The translations under genes were made by a program, and so were the position numbers. The notes below the pieces were generated by a model. It was not told the DNA's origin, did no database searches, and was given only the letters and a program-made list of their open reading frames with translations. 45,483 nt of DNA from Burkholderiales bacterium (GTDB lineage: Bacteria > Pseudomonadota > Gammaproteobacteria > Burkholderiales > JAEUOS01): positions 1 through 45,483 of the forward strand of contig JAEUOR010000024.1 in NCBI GenBank assembly GCA_016790635.1, in the 5' to 3' direction. Positions 1 to 8,828 of the stretch are shown here, piece after piece. The number at the start of each line of letters is the position of its first letter. Positions within the stretch are counted from its first letter, which is position 1.

Positions 1-5
1 CCCGT

Positions 6-677
6 GAGGAAGCCGAGCGCAAAGCCCGCGAAGAAGCCGAGCGCAAAGCCCGCGAGGAAGCCGAACGCAAAGCCCGCGAAGAAGCCGAACGCAAGGCCCG
101 GGAGGAAGCCGAGCGCAAAGCCCGCGAGGAAGCCGAGCGCAAGGCCCGCGAGGATGCCGAACGCAAGGCCCGCGAGGAGGCCGAGCGCAAGGCCCGAGAG
201 GAAGCCGAGCGCAACGCCCGCGACGAAGCCGAGCGGAATGCCCGTGACGTTGCCGAACGCTAGGCCCGTGACGAAGCCGAGCGCAAAGCCCGCGAAGAAG
301 CCGAACGCAAGGCCCGTGAGGAAGCCGAGCGCAAAGCCCGCGAAGAAGCCGAACGCAAGGCCCGCGAGGAGGCCGAGCGCAAGGCCCGTGAGGAAGCCGA
401 GCGCAAAGCCCGCGAAGAAGCCGAGCGCAAAGCCCGCGAGGAAGCCGAACGCAAAGCCCGCGAAGAAGCCGAACGCAAGGCCCGAGAGGAAGCCGAGCGC
501 AAGGCCCGCGAAGAAGCCGAACGCAAGGCCCGAGAGGAAGCCGAGCGTAAAGCCCGCGAGGAAGCCGAACGCAAGGCCCGTGAGGAAGCCGAGCGCAAAG
601 CCCGCGAGGAAGCCGAACGCAAGGCCCGTGAGGAAGCCGAGCGTAAAGCCCGGGAAGAAGCCGAACGCAAGGCCCGC
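6..677 (+). repeat. 28 tandem 24-bp units encoding the octapeptide EEAERKAR
   Basis: Seen directly: 28 consecutive 24-bp units start at position 6 and repeat without indels up to 677. In the frame that continues into the downstream AsmA-like gene each unit reads E-E-A-E-R-K-A-R. Most differences between units are third-position changes (GAG/GAA, AAA/AAG, CGC/CGT/CGA), so the amino-acid sequence has been under selection in this frame. Units 9 to 12 (198-293) are exceptions: they carry K-to-N, E-to-D and E-to-V changes and a TAG at 261-263. The peptide is a charged, alanine-containing pattern expected to form a long single alpha helix, like the TolA middle domain. The repeat also opens two unrelated long frames, which are artefacts of periodicity. 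Confidence 0.95.
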
Positions 678-686
678 GAGGAAGCG

Positions 687-2588
687 ATGCGCCGCGCGCA
701 GGAACTTGCCGAGCGACAAGCTCGCGAGCACGCGGCCGCTCGAGAGCGTTCACGGCAGGAAGCCGAGCTGAAAGCCCGCGAAGATGCCGAGCGGGCCGCA
801 CGCGAGCAGGCCGAGGCTCAGGAACGTGCGCGCCTGGAAGCCGAGGCCAAGGCGCGCCAGCAGGCCGAGGCGCGCGAACGCGCGCGCCAGGAAGAAGAAG
901 CGCTCCGGCGTCGACTCGCCGAAGAGAAGGCCCGCGAGGAAGCGCAGCGCAAGGCGGCAGCGGACGCCGAGCGTCAGGCACGAGAGGCTGCCGAGGCGCG
1001 CGAGCGCGAGGCGCAAGCCGCGCTCGCCCGTCGTCAGGCCGACGAAGAAGCCGCACGCTATACCGCGGCCTTGTCTCCACACCTCGAGGCCGCCTCCCCC
1101 GCGCCGGGTGGCATGCCGGACTTCAATACGCCGGCGCCCGCCGACGAGCCGCGTCCGGCACCGATGGGTGCCTTTGCGAACATGGCCGCGCTGGAATCCG
1201 GCGCTGCCAACACTTCGGTCCCGGTTCAGGACGATCTCGCGGAACCCGAAGTCGCGCCGGCGCCTGTACCTGACAAGGCCAAGGAAAAGGAACGGGAAAA
1301 GCTCGCCAAGGAGCGCGCCAAGGAAGAAGCACGCGCGCGCAAGGAGGCCGAGAAAGAGGCCAAGCGTCTGGCGCGCGAGAGCAAAGCAGACAGCGGCGGG
1401 AGTCTGCCGGCGGGCAAGATCATCGCCGGCGTCCTGGTGCTGGTGTTGGGCGGAGCGGCGGCATTCGTTTTCACGGCCGGTGCCGACAAGCCTGCCATCG
1501 AAAAGGCACTGACCGCGCGCTTCGGAACTGCCGTTACGGTGGCCGACGCCAAGTTCAGCCACTTCCCGGCGCAGCTGAAGCTGACCAATGTATCCATAGG
1601 CGACATCAAGCTGCCGCAGGTCGTGGCGATTCCGGAGACAGCGTCGCTACTGTCGGGCGAAAAAATCTGGAAAAGCGCGGATGTCACGGGAATGTCGCTC
1701 GACGCGGGGCAGGCGCAGCGCCTCGCGGTCATGCTCGCGACCGAGCCGTCCAAGTCCGCCGGCCTGTCGCTGACCGTGCAGCGCGTGCGCGCGCTTGGAG
1801 TGAACGTCAGTGGCACGGCCGTTCCCGTGCCCAAGTTCGATGCGACCGCCAGCCTGAACGCCAACGGCACGGTCAAGCAGGTCACTCTCGCCCTGCCCGA
1901 CGGCAAGGCGCAGGTGCTGCTTGCTCCCGAGGACAAGGGCTGGTCGGTCGACTTTGACTCCCGCGGCGTGACCTGGCCCATCGGCCCCAAGGCTGCGTGG
2001 GACAGCCTGCGCGCCAAAGGCTTGGCAAACGCGGAAGGCATTCGCTTCGAGGAGTTCGTCGCCACGCTGGGCGGCGGCAACCTGCGCGGAACGGCCAACC
2101 TCGGCTGGAGCGGAGGCTGGAAACTGAGCGGAGCGGTTGAACTGGGCGGCGTGGAGGCCGAGGCCCTGGGTGCGGCGATCTACGGCGCGAGTCCGCTGGC
2201 CGGCGCGGTCGAGGGCAAGTTCAACTTCAGCCTGGCAGCGGATGCCTTGCCGCGGCTTTTTGATACGCCGCAGGTTGACGGCAGCTTCCTGGTGTCGCGG
2301 GCGGTCATCAAGGGCTATGACCTGGCCCGGCTTGTCCAGGGCGCCGATCCGGCCGGACAGACCCGCATGCCGGAATTGACCGGCGCACTCAATGCTTCCG
2401 GGGGCAGATTGCAACTGCGTTCCCTGCGTGGATCGGCCGGGATTCTCAACCTGGTCGGGGCCGTCGATGTTGGTCCCGACCGGAGCTTGTCGGGTTCGGC
2501 CAACCTCGAACTGGGTGCAGCCGGTTCGCGTGGACGCACCACGGTGCGCCTGGCCGGAACGGTTGCCGAACCCCGCCTGGCGCGCTAA
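687..2588 (+). CDS. Membrane-anchored AsmA-like protein with long charged helix (5' partial gene)
   Basis: The frame is open from 264 through 2588 and, apart from a TAG at 261-263, from the window start, so the true gene begins upstream of the window. The first in-frame ATG after the TAG is at 687. From that Met, residues 1 to about 130 are a charged helical region continuing the EEAERKAR repeat, followed by a Pro/Ala-rich linker and a second Lys/Glu-rich segment. One hydrophobic anchor follows (GKIIAGVLVLVLGGAA, about residue 250). The C-terminal half resembles AsmA-family domains (known from AsmA/TamB-like envelope proteins) with alternating beta-strand patterns. Likely topology is an N-terminal helical part on one side of the inner membrane and the AsmA-like part in the periplasm. 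No partner gene is visible. Function is inferred only from family resemblance; the premature stop makes the intact product uncertain. Confidence 0.7.
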   Translation: MRRAQELAERQAREHAAARERSRQEAELKAREDAERAAREQAEAQERARLEAEAKARQQAEARERARQEEEALRRRLAEEKAREEAQRKAAADAERQAREAAEAREREAQAALARRQADEEAARYTAALSPHLEAASPAPGGMPDFNTPAPADEPRPAPMGAFANMAALESGAANTSVPVQDDLAEPEVAPAPVPDKAKEKEREKLAKERAKEEARARKEAEKEAKRLARESKADSGGSLPAGKIIAGVLVLVLGGAAAFVFTAGADKPAIEKALTARFGTAVTVADAKFSHFPAQLKLTNVSIGDIKLPQVVAIPETASLLSGEKIWKSADVTGMSLDAGQAQRLAVMLATEPSKSAGLSLTVQRVRALGVNVSGTAVPVPKFDATASLNANGTVKQVTLALPDGKAQVLLAPEDKGWSVDFDSRGVTWPIGPKAAWDSLRAKGLANAEGIRFEEFVATLGGGNLRGTANLGWSGGWKLSGAVELGGVEAEALGAAIYGASPLAGAVEGKFNFSLAADALPRLFDTPQVDGSFLVSRAVIKGYDLARLVQGADPAGQTRMPELTGALNASGGRLQLRSLRGSAGILNLVGAVDVGPDRSLSGSANLELGAAGSRGRTTVRLAGTVAEPRLAR

Positions 2589-2637
2589 GCGAGGAACCCC
2601 TCGCATGTCCGGCGTGGTCGGGTTTGCCGGACCACGC
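2589..2637. terminator. Two hairpins between convergent genes
   Basis: Directly after the TAA of the AsmA-like gene, GCGAGG (2589-2594) pairs with CCTCGC (2599-2604) around a 4-nt loop. GCGTGGTC (2612-2619) then pairs perfectly with GACCACGC (2630-2637). There is no clear T-run, so these are terminator-like hairpins only. The next gene is convergent. Confidence 0.45.
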
Positions 2638-2728
2638 ATGCCGGCCACCGGGCAGCTCGCCGCCCGCGCCATTCCTGCGGGAACCCCGTGCTGGCCAGCG
2701 CAGCGCGCCGGCCAGCCAAGGGCAGACT

Positions 2729-3757
2729 TTAAAGACGCCGCTGTGCCGCCGACGGCAGGAACGACGAATTGAAGATGCCGTCCGGGCTTACCTGCTGCTT
2801 GATGCCGAACGCGCTGACCACGCGGTCGATGGTGTTGTCGAAGCGGGCCTTGTTGATCACCCCCAGTCCATCGCGACGCGCCACCGGTGTATCGACGAAC
2901 TCCAAGGCCATTTTCAGGCGCTTCAGTTCGGTCGCTTCGGTGATCAGCGGATCTCGTTGCTTGACGACTGCAATCGACGCTTCCGGGTTGGCCAGTACAT
3001 CCTTGATCGAACGCGTCACCGCGCGCAGGAAACCACGCACGGCTTCCGGATTCTCGGCCAGGAAACGCGGGCTCGCGATGACGGCGTTGCCGTAGAGCTC
3101 GGCACCGAAGTCATTGAACTTGAACATGACGATGTCTTCCTCCTTGACACCGCGCGCCACCAGGCCCAGGTAACTCGTGAAGGTGAACCCGGTGATCGCG
3201 TCGACTTCACCCCGCTGCAGCATGGTCTCGCGCAAGGGAGGATCCATGGACTTCCACTGCACCTTGGCAGGATCGATGCGATTCGCGCGTGCTAGCACCG
3301 GGAAGGCCTTGCGCCCGGCGTCGAACACAGGCGCGCCGAGGGTCTTGCCGACCAGGTCCGCAGGCGTCTTGATGCCGCTCTTCTTCAAGGCCAGCACGGC
3401 CGCCGGGGTCGATTCATAGACCATGAAGATCGCCTGCGGCTTGGACTGCGCCGCGGGATTGTTGCCGATGAACTCGATCAAGGCGGAGATGTCGGCGAAT
3501 CCCATTTCATAGGCACCGGTCGCGACCCGCGATACCGACGAGCCGGAGCCGTTGCCGGAGTCGATGGTCACGTCGAGCTTTTCCTGCTTGAAATAGCCCT
3601 TGGAATGCGCCATCAGGAAGAGCGCCGAGGGCCCCTCGAAGCGCCAGTCAAGAGTGAATTTGATTTTGGTGTCCTGCTGTGCCGAAGCAACTTGCGGGAC
3701 GATCAGGCCCACGGCGACCAAGGCAGCGCCAAGCGCGCGGCCGTACGGGAAATTCAT
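2729..3757 (-). CDS. ABC transporter substrate-binding protein, NMT1/THI5-like
   Basis: 342-aa periplasmic binding protein. The ATG at 3757 was chosen because GGAG lies 5 nt upstream and a signal peptide follows at once (hydrophobic stretch ending VASAQQ); a longer frame upstream lacks a signal. The mature protein starts TKIKFTLDW and carries the GYFKQEKLDV and RVATGAYEMGF blocks typical of the NMT1/THI5 family, whose members bind pyrimidines, riboflavin, sulfonates and related small molecules for uptake. No permease or ATPase gene is adjacent, so it must use a transporter encoded elsewhere. A full-length paralogue with the same C-terminal FNSSFLPS motif is at 33585-34592. The ligand is unknown; the purine/ureide neighbourhood suggests a heterocycle, which is inference. 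Confidence 0.88.
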   Translation of the reverse strand: MNFPYGRALGAALVAVGLIVPQVASAQQDTKIKFTLDWRFEGPSALFLMAHSKGYFKQEKLDVTIDSGNGSGSSVSRVATGAYEMGFADISALIEFIGNNPAAQSKPQAIFMVYESTPAAVLALKKSGIKTPADLVGKTLGAPVFDAGRKAFPVLARANRIDPAKVQWKSMDPPLRETMLQRGEVDAITGFTFTSYLGLVARGVKEEDIVMFKFNDFGAELYGNAVIASPRFLAENPEAVRGFLRAVTRSIKDVLANPEASIAVVKQRDPLITEATELKRLKMALEFVDTPVARRDGLGVINKARFDNTIDRVVSAFGIKQQVSPDGIFNSSFLPSAAQRRL

Positions 3758-4064
3758 GGCATCTCCAATAAAGAAGTTGGGGGAAGGGCGAACCTCGACA
3801 AAAGCCGGCCGCAAGAGCGCGCCAAACGCCCCGAAACAAGCGGAGACCAGTCCAAGCATTGCGGAAAACGAGTGTAGCAAAGGACGCATTTGCGACGCAT
3901 GCGCGTTGTCCCTAACCCATGGCCGTTCGACAGTGCCGGTGAAAGGCCGCGGAATCGGGTAAATTTCCGCCTTTGGTTTGACAATCTTTGACGTTCCGCG
4001 CGGCGCCTTGCTGACGAGACGCCCGTGAACCAGGCCGGGATATCACCCGCAAACACTGCCATCC
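3758..4064. other. 307-bp divergent intergenic region
   Basis: Separates the binding-protein gene from the response-regulator gene. On the minus strand TGCTACACT (3871-3879) could be an extended -10 element for the binding protein, but no -35 is evident. On the plus strand TTGACA (3978-3983) has no -10 at normal spacing. No RNA gene or convincing operator is seen. Confidence 0.4.
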
Positions 4065-4757
4065 ATGCGCATCGCCATCCTCGAAGACGATCCGGAACAG
4101 TCCGCCCTCATCGTCTCCTACCTGAAAGATGCCGGGCACGACTGCTACGCCTTTGCCAGCGGCAGGGCGCTCACCCATGAGGCGTCGCGCGAAAGCTACG
4201 ACCTTTTCCTGCTCGACTGGCAAGTCCCCGACCTGTCCGGAGAGGACGTGCTGCGCTGGATCCGTGCCCATGTGACCGCACCGGTTCCGGTCATGTTCGT
4301 GACCAATCGTGACACCGAGACCGACATCGTCTCCGCCCTGTCGCAAGGTGCAGACGACTACATGAAAAAGCCGGTCGGCCGCGCGGAACTCCTGGCTCGC
4401 GTGGGAGCGCTGCTGCGCCGCGCCTACCCGCAGAAGTCTGCCGAGACACTGACACTGGCACCCTACCATTTCGACCTGCGCAGCCAGGCACTGACGGTTG
4501 CCGAAAAGACCGTGGAACTCACCCAGAAGGAGTTCGACCTGGCGTTGTTCCTGTTCCAGAACCTGGGCCGATTGCTCTCGCGCGGCCACATCCTGGAAGC
4601 TGTCTGGGGCCGAGCGATCGACGTGCCGTCCCGTACAATGGACACCCACGTCTCGAGGATTCGCACCAAGCTGAATCTGCGCCCGGAAAATGGCTTCAAG
4701 CTTACCCCTGTGTACAACTACGGCTACCGGCTGGAGCAACTCAAGCCGGCTGAGTAG
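4065..4757 (+). CDS. OmpR/PhoB-type response regulator
   Basis: 230 aa. The receiver domain spans about residues 1-118, with acidic pocket E7-D8-D9, the phosphoacceptor D51 (FLLDW), the VTN switch region and the K of MKKPV. A winged-helix DNA-binding domain fills about 130-226, with the TQKEFDLALFLFQN and RTMDTHVSRIRTKL segments of the OmpR class. The gene begins a three-gene run with an exported FecR/LysM protein (14 nt after its stop) and a CHASE2 histidine kinase, so the kinase at 6436 is the obvious cognate sensor. Phosphotransfer between them is inferred from co-location. The genes it controls are not evident. Confidence 0.93.
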   Translation: MRIAILEDDPEQSALIVSYLKDAGHDCYAFASGRALTHEASRESYDLFLLDWQVPDLSGEDVLRWIRAHVTAPVPVMFVTNRDTETDIVSALSQGADDYMKKPVGRAELLARVGALLRRAYPQKSAETLTLAPYHFDLRSQALTVAEKTVELTQKEFDLALFLFQNLGRLLSRGHILEAVWGRAIDVPSRTMDTHVSRIRTKLNLRPENGFKLTPVYNYGYRLEQLKPAE

Positions 4758-4770
4758 CAACCGCGCGCCG

Positions 4771-6429
4771 ATGCGTCGGCGCATCCGGACGATTGCGGGT
4801 GCATTCCTGCTGAGTGCCTCGCTGTGTGCCGCGCAAAGTGCGACGGCGGCAAAACCGCAGCCTGTGCCGGAAGGGCCGCAATATGCTCACACGGTCCGCG
4901 CCGGCGACACGCTCATCGGCATCGCGGAGTCGCTGCTGGTGCGTCCGTCGGACTGGCCGGGTCTGCAGAAGATCAATCGCGTCGCCAATCCACGCCGGCT
5001 GGTACCGGGCTCGATCATCAATATCCCGGTGGTATGGCTCAAGGAGGAGGCCGCTCGCGGCGAGGTCGTGACGGTCGCCGGCAATGTCAGCGGCGCTGAC
5101 GGGCAGAGACTGGCCCCGGGTCGCACGCTTGAACCCGGCAGCATCATCCGCACCGGCCGCGACGGATATGCAACCCTGCGCACTCCGGACGGCGCAGAGG
5201 TCTTGATCACGCCTTCGAGCGAAGCTCAGGTAAGCCGCCTCTCCCGCTACGTCAATACCTCGTTTTTCTCGACCGTCATGCGCATGGTCTCCGGACGCGT
5301 CGAAGCGACCGTGAAGTCGCTGAGCGGCCCCTCACGCTTCGAGGTACAGAGCGAGTTCGCCATTGCCGGTGTGCGCGGCACCCGCTTTCGCGTCGGCGCC
5401 GATGCGCCGGCCCGGCGTGGGCAAGTCGAAGTGCTCGAAGGCGAGGTTGGCTTCAGCGGGGCGGCACCGGGCGCACAGGCAGTTGCAGTGGCGGCCGGAT
5501 TTGGGTCTGCCACCGATGCGAGCGGGCGTGCGCTGCCGCCGGTACCTCTCCTGGCTGCGCCCGCCGTCTTGGCGGGGGATCTCATGCAGGAACGCCTGGT
5601 CACGCGCTTTCGCTTTCCCGCAGTGGCCGGCGCCGTTCGCTATCGAGCCAGTGTCGCCGGCGACGAGCAATTCCGCCAAGTCATCGAAGAGGCTTTTTTC
5701 GAGACGCCCGAAATCAAGTTTGCCAATCTGGCCGATGGCGACTATTTCCTGCGCGCCCGCGCCGTTGACGCCCTCGGCATCGAAGGTCGGGACCTGACTC
5801 TGCGTTTCCGGCTCAAGGCACGCCCGGAGCCGCCGCTCACCTCCGCCCCGGCGCCCGGCGGCAAGCTGCGTGCGACCACGGCCGACTTTTCCTGGACTGC
5901 CAATCCTGATGCCGCGCAGTACCGCATCCAGATCGCCGAAGACGAGGCGTTCGCGCGGATCGTCCAGGAGGCCGCGCCAAGCGGCACCGAATTCACCTCC
6001 AGAGCCCTGCCGTTTGGCGAATATCACTGGCGCGTGCGCAGCGTGCGCGGCGCGAACGATCCGGGTCCCTGGGGTGACCCGCGACGCTTTACCCTGCGCC
6101 CCCCGCCGAGTACGCCCGAACCTCCGCAGGAATCCGGCGACGGGCTGGTGTTCAACTGGAGCGGGGAGCCAGGGCAAACCTTCCTGTTCCAGGTCGCGAC
6201 CGACCCGCAGTTCGTGCGCGTCGTCACTGAACGCACCACCAAGGAAACGCGCATGATCTTGGCACGGCCGGACCAGGGTACCTACTACCTGCGCCTGCGT
6301 GCCACCGATGCGGATGGTTTTGTCGGCCCGTTCACTGCGCCACAGCGCTTCACCGTCATCAATCGCGTCATCGACGGGGGCGGGGCCAACCTGAGTACGG
6401 GGGACGGCAGCCCAGTGCGCCTGCAGTGA
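4771..6429 (+). CDS. Exported FecR/LysM-domain protein with fibronectin-III-like repeats
   Basis: 552 aa from the ATG at 4771; this start gives a clean signal peptide (MRRRIRTIAGAFLLSASL, cleavage near SATA), whereas the longer frame overlaps the preceding gene and has no signal. A LysM domain at about 39-88 (HTVRAGDTLIGIAESLL) would bind peptidoglycan. A FecR domain at about 118-215 includes the VRGTRFRV motif. The rest is three to four strand-rich modules ending in patterns such as YYLRLRATDADGFVGPF, resembling fibronectin III/Ig-like folds. Placed between a response regulator and a CHASE2 kinase, it may sense or scaffold at the cell wall and feed the sensor. This is inferred from the recurrent FecR-CHASE2 association; no ligand can be named. 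Confidence 0.88.
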   Translation: MRRRIRTIAGAFLLSASLCAAQSATAAKPQPVPEGPQYAHTVRAGDTLIGIAESLLVRPSDWPGLQKINRVANPRRLVPGSIINIPVVWLKEEAARGEVVTVAGNVSGADGQRLAPGRTLEPGSIIRTGRDGYATLRTPDGAEVLITPSSEAQVSRLSRYVNTSFFSTVMRMVSGRVEATVKSLSGPSRFEVQSEFAIAGVRGTRFRVGADAPARRGQVEVLEGEVGFSGAAPGAQAVAVAAGFGSATDASGRALPPVPLLAAPAVLAGDLMQERLVTRFRFPAVAGAVRYRASVAGDEQFRQVIEEAFFETPEIKFANLADGDYFLRARAVDALGIEGRDLTLRFRLKARPEPPLTSAPAPGGKLRATTADFSWTANPDAAQYRIQIAEDEAFARIVQEAAPSGTEFTSRALPFGEYHWRVRSVRGANDPGPWGDPRRFTLRPPPSTPEPPQESGDGLVFNWSGEPGQTFLFQVATDPQFVRVVTERTTKETRMILARPDQGTYYLRLRATDADGFVGPFTAPQRFTVINRVIDGGGANLSTGDGSPVRLQ

Positions 6430-6435
6430 CCTGCC

Positions 6436-8781
6436 ATGGCCGCCAGCCCCGCGATGCGCCATGTCGCCCGCACAGAGTGGTTGGTCCTGGGCGGGTTCCT
6501 GACCCTGCTCGCGTTCGTGCTGGGTCTGTCCAACGGTCTGGGCCGCGCGGACGCGACCCTTTACGACGCGACCCTCGGCCTCACACGCCTGGCACCTGCT
6601 GAAGACGTCGTCATCGTCGCCATTGACGATGCGAGTCTGGCCGCACTGGGCCGCTGGCCTTGGTCACGCGAGGTGCATGCACGCCTCGTCGATCGCCTGG
6701 CGGACGCCAAACCACGCGCCGTCGGGTTCGACCTGATTTTCTCCGAGGCGGAGCCTGCGGCTGATGCACGCCTGGCCGAGGCACTCAAGCGCATTCCCGC
6801 GGTGCTGCCGGTGTTGGTCGAGTCGCGCGCCGGCCAGATGCGCATCAATGAACCGGTAGTGCAGATCGCAGCGAGCGCCGCAGCGCTCGGGCACATCCAC
6901 CTGGAGGTCGATCGCGACGGCATCGCGCGCAGTGCTTTCCTGCGCGAGGGTCCGGGCAACGCAGCGCGGCGCTATTCGCACCTCTCGCTGGCGCTGCGCG
7001 AAGTCGGCAAGGGCAACGCCGAGGCAAACCCTCCCGGTCTGCGCAACCCGCATCCGGATCCAAGCGCGCGCTGGCAACGAGACTTCTGGGTTCACTTTCC
7101 GTTTGCGGGGCCGGCCGGCAGCGTGCCGCGCGTCTCCTACGCGGATGTCCTCGAAGGACGCGTCGACGCGGCACGCCTGACGGACAAGACCGTGCTGGTG
7201 GGCGCCACTGCCGCAGGTTTGGGCGACGCGTACCCGACTCCCGTGACCGGACAATCGCGTCTCATGCCTGGCGTCGAGATCAACGCCAATTTGTACACCG
7301 CGCTCAGCACCGGCCGCACCATCATCCCGCTGCCACGACTGGTCAACGCGATCATCAACGCTCTGGCGGTCCTGCTGGTCCTGGTCGCGCTGTACCGGCT
7401 TTCTCCGCGACGCGCTCTGGCGGTCGTGGCGCTAACCCTCCTGGCCATGCCGGTCCTGTTGTGGTTCATGCTGGGCCAGGGCATCACCATGGCGCCCGCC
7501 GCGGGCATGCTGTGCGTGGCCGCAGCCTACCCTCTGTGGAGCTGGCGACGCCTGGAAGCGACCATGCACTACCTGGGCGAGGAGTTTCGTCGCCTCGCGG
7601 CCGAGCCGCGCATCATGCCGGAACAGACATCGCCTGCCATCCTCGACGCCAACCCGCTGGAGGCGCGCATCCACGCGCTGGCCGGCGCCGCCGACCGCCT
7701 GCGCCAGGCGCGCCGCTTCGTTTCCGACACCTTGGCCAGCTTGCCCAACGCCACCTTGGTCGCCGATCGCGATGGCCGGATATTGCTTGCCAACCGCGCA
7801 GCCGCGCAGCTCTTTGCCGGCGCCGCCGCGCTGGAGGGCAGCAGCGTCGCCGAGGTCGCCAAACGACTGTCGGGCCGCACCCCGATGGATCCCGCACCCG
7901 ATTGGGAAGCACTCAAGCAACTGGCCGAGGTACCGCCGCACGACGAGACGCCGCGCGCGCTGGAATGCGTCACGGGCGATCAGCGATCCCTCCTCGCGCG
8001 CTGCGCGCGGGTCAGCGACGCCGCCGGCGAAGGGGTCGGCTGGATCGTGAGCTTCGCCGAGATCACCGAGCTGCGCAACGCCGAACGCGCACGCGAGGAA
8101 GTGCTGGCCTTCCTCTCGCACGACATGCGTTCGCCGCAGAGCTCGATCATTGCGCTCCTTGAACTGCACGAACTCGATCCGGACGACAACCCCAAGGAGG
8201 ATGTGCATCGGCGCATCGAGCAGTACGCGCGGCGCACCCTGTCCTTGTCCGAACAGTTCCTGCAGCTGGCGCGCGCGGAAACCAAGGCCCACGAACCGAC
8301 CATCGAGGATCTCGGCGCGCTGGCCGAAGAAGCGGTGGACGAGGTCTGGACCGCGGCCGAGCAGAAATCGATCAAGGTCGCCGTGACCTGGGACGGTGAG
8401 CCCCTGCCGGTCCGTGCCGACAAGCCCCTCCTGTCGCGCGCCCTGATCAACCTGCTCACCAATGCGATCAAGTACAGCCCGGAGAAGACCCGCGTCGAGG
8501 TGCGCGTTGGCGAACGCCGCGACGGCGATGCAGTGCGCCACGTCTGCACAATCACCGACCAGGGCTACGGCATCTCCAAGGAGAACCAGGCCAAGCTGTT
8601 CCAGCGATTCCAGCGCTTTTCCGAGCCTGGTCAGCCGCGCGCGCAGGGCGCCGGGCTGGGCATGGCCTTTGTCAAGACAGTGATCGAAAAGCACGGCGGC
8701 GACATCGAGGTGCAAAGCGAGCCGGGCCGCGGCAGCACCTTCACGGTGCTGCTGCCCCCGGTGGGCGACGCCCCTCTATAA
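6436..8781 (+). CDS. CHASE2-domain sensor histidine kinase
   Basis: 781 aa. TM1 lies at about 15-33, followed by a large periplasmic CHASE2 domain (about 45-290, with [11 protein letters not shown] and [15 protein letters not shown] signatures). Three hydrophobic helices follow (about 300-370), then a PAS-like region (about 425-540), a HisKA dimerisation helix with phosphorylatable H562 in FLSHDMRSP, and a HATPase domain with N box ([10 protein letters not shown]), G1 (DQGYGIS) and G2 (GAGLGMAF). It starts 6 nt after the FecR/LysM gene and completes a sensor, exported protein and regulator operon with 4065-4757. Its TAA overlaps a TATAAT sequence that may be the hemA -10 element. The CHASE2 signal is unknown. 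Confidence 0.93.
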   Translation: MAASPAMRHVARTEWLVLGGFLTLLAFVLGLSNGLGRADATLYDATLGLTRLAPAEDVVIVAIDDASLAALGRWPWSREVHARLVDRLADAKPRAVGFDLIFSEAEPAADARLAEALKRIPAVLPVLVESRAGQMRINEPVVQIAASAAALGHIHLEVDRDGIARSAFLREGPGNAARRYSHLSLALREVGKGNAEANPPGLRNPHPDPSARWQRDFWVHFPFAGPAGSVPRVSYADVLEGRVDAARLTDKTVLVGATAAGLGDAYPTPVTGQSRLMPGVEINANLYTALSTGRTIIPLPRLVNAIINALAVLLVLVALYRLSPRRALAVVALTLLAMPVLLWFMLGQGITMAPAAGMLCVAAAYPLWSWRRLEATMHYLGEEFRRLAAEPRIMPEQTSPAILDANPLEARIHALAGAADRLRQARRFVSDTLASLPNATLVADRDGRILLANRAAAQLFAGAAALEGSSVAEVAKRLSGRTPMDPAPDWEALKQLAEVPPHDETPRALECVTGDQRSLLARCARVSDAAGEGVGWIVSFAEITELRNAERAREEVLAFLSHDMRSPQSSIIALLELHELDPDDNPKEDVHRRIEQYARRTLSLSEQFLQLARAETKAHEPTIEDLGALAEEAVDEVWTAAEQKSIKVAVTWDGEPLPVRADKPLLSRALINLLTNAIKYSPEKTRVEVRVGERRDGDAVRHVCTITDQGYGISKENQAKLFQRFQRFSEPGQPRAQGAGLGMAFVKTVIEKHGGDIEVQSEPGRGSTFTVLLPPVGDAPL

Positions 8782-8782
8782 T
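8777..8782 (+). promoter_or_regulatory. Candidate -10 element for hemA
   Basis: TATAAT matches the sigma-70 -10 consensus exactly and lies 46 bp before the hemA ATG, overlapping the stop of the kinase gene. No good -35 is found 16-18 bp upstream, so it is a candidate only. Confidence 0.4.
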
Positions 8783-8828
8783 TCGAGGTCGCGCTTCGCC
8801 TTGCCGCAGTTCCTGCTGCACGCCTACG

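Noticed and set aside
6..677. CRISPR array
   Set aside because: The units are contiguous 24-bp coding repeats with no spacers.
4..771. Long Lys/Pro/Ser-rich reading frame across the 24-bp repeat, and an Arg/Ser-rich frame on the opposite strand
   Set aside because: Both are by-products of an indel-free repeat whose silent variation fits only the EEAERKAR frame, which continues into the AsmA-like gene.
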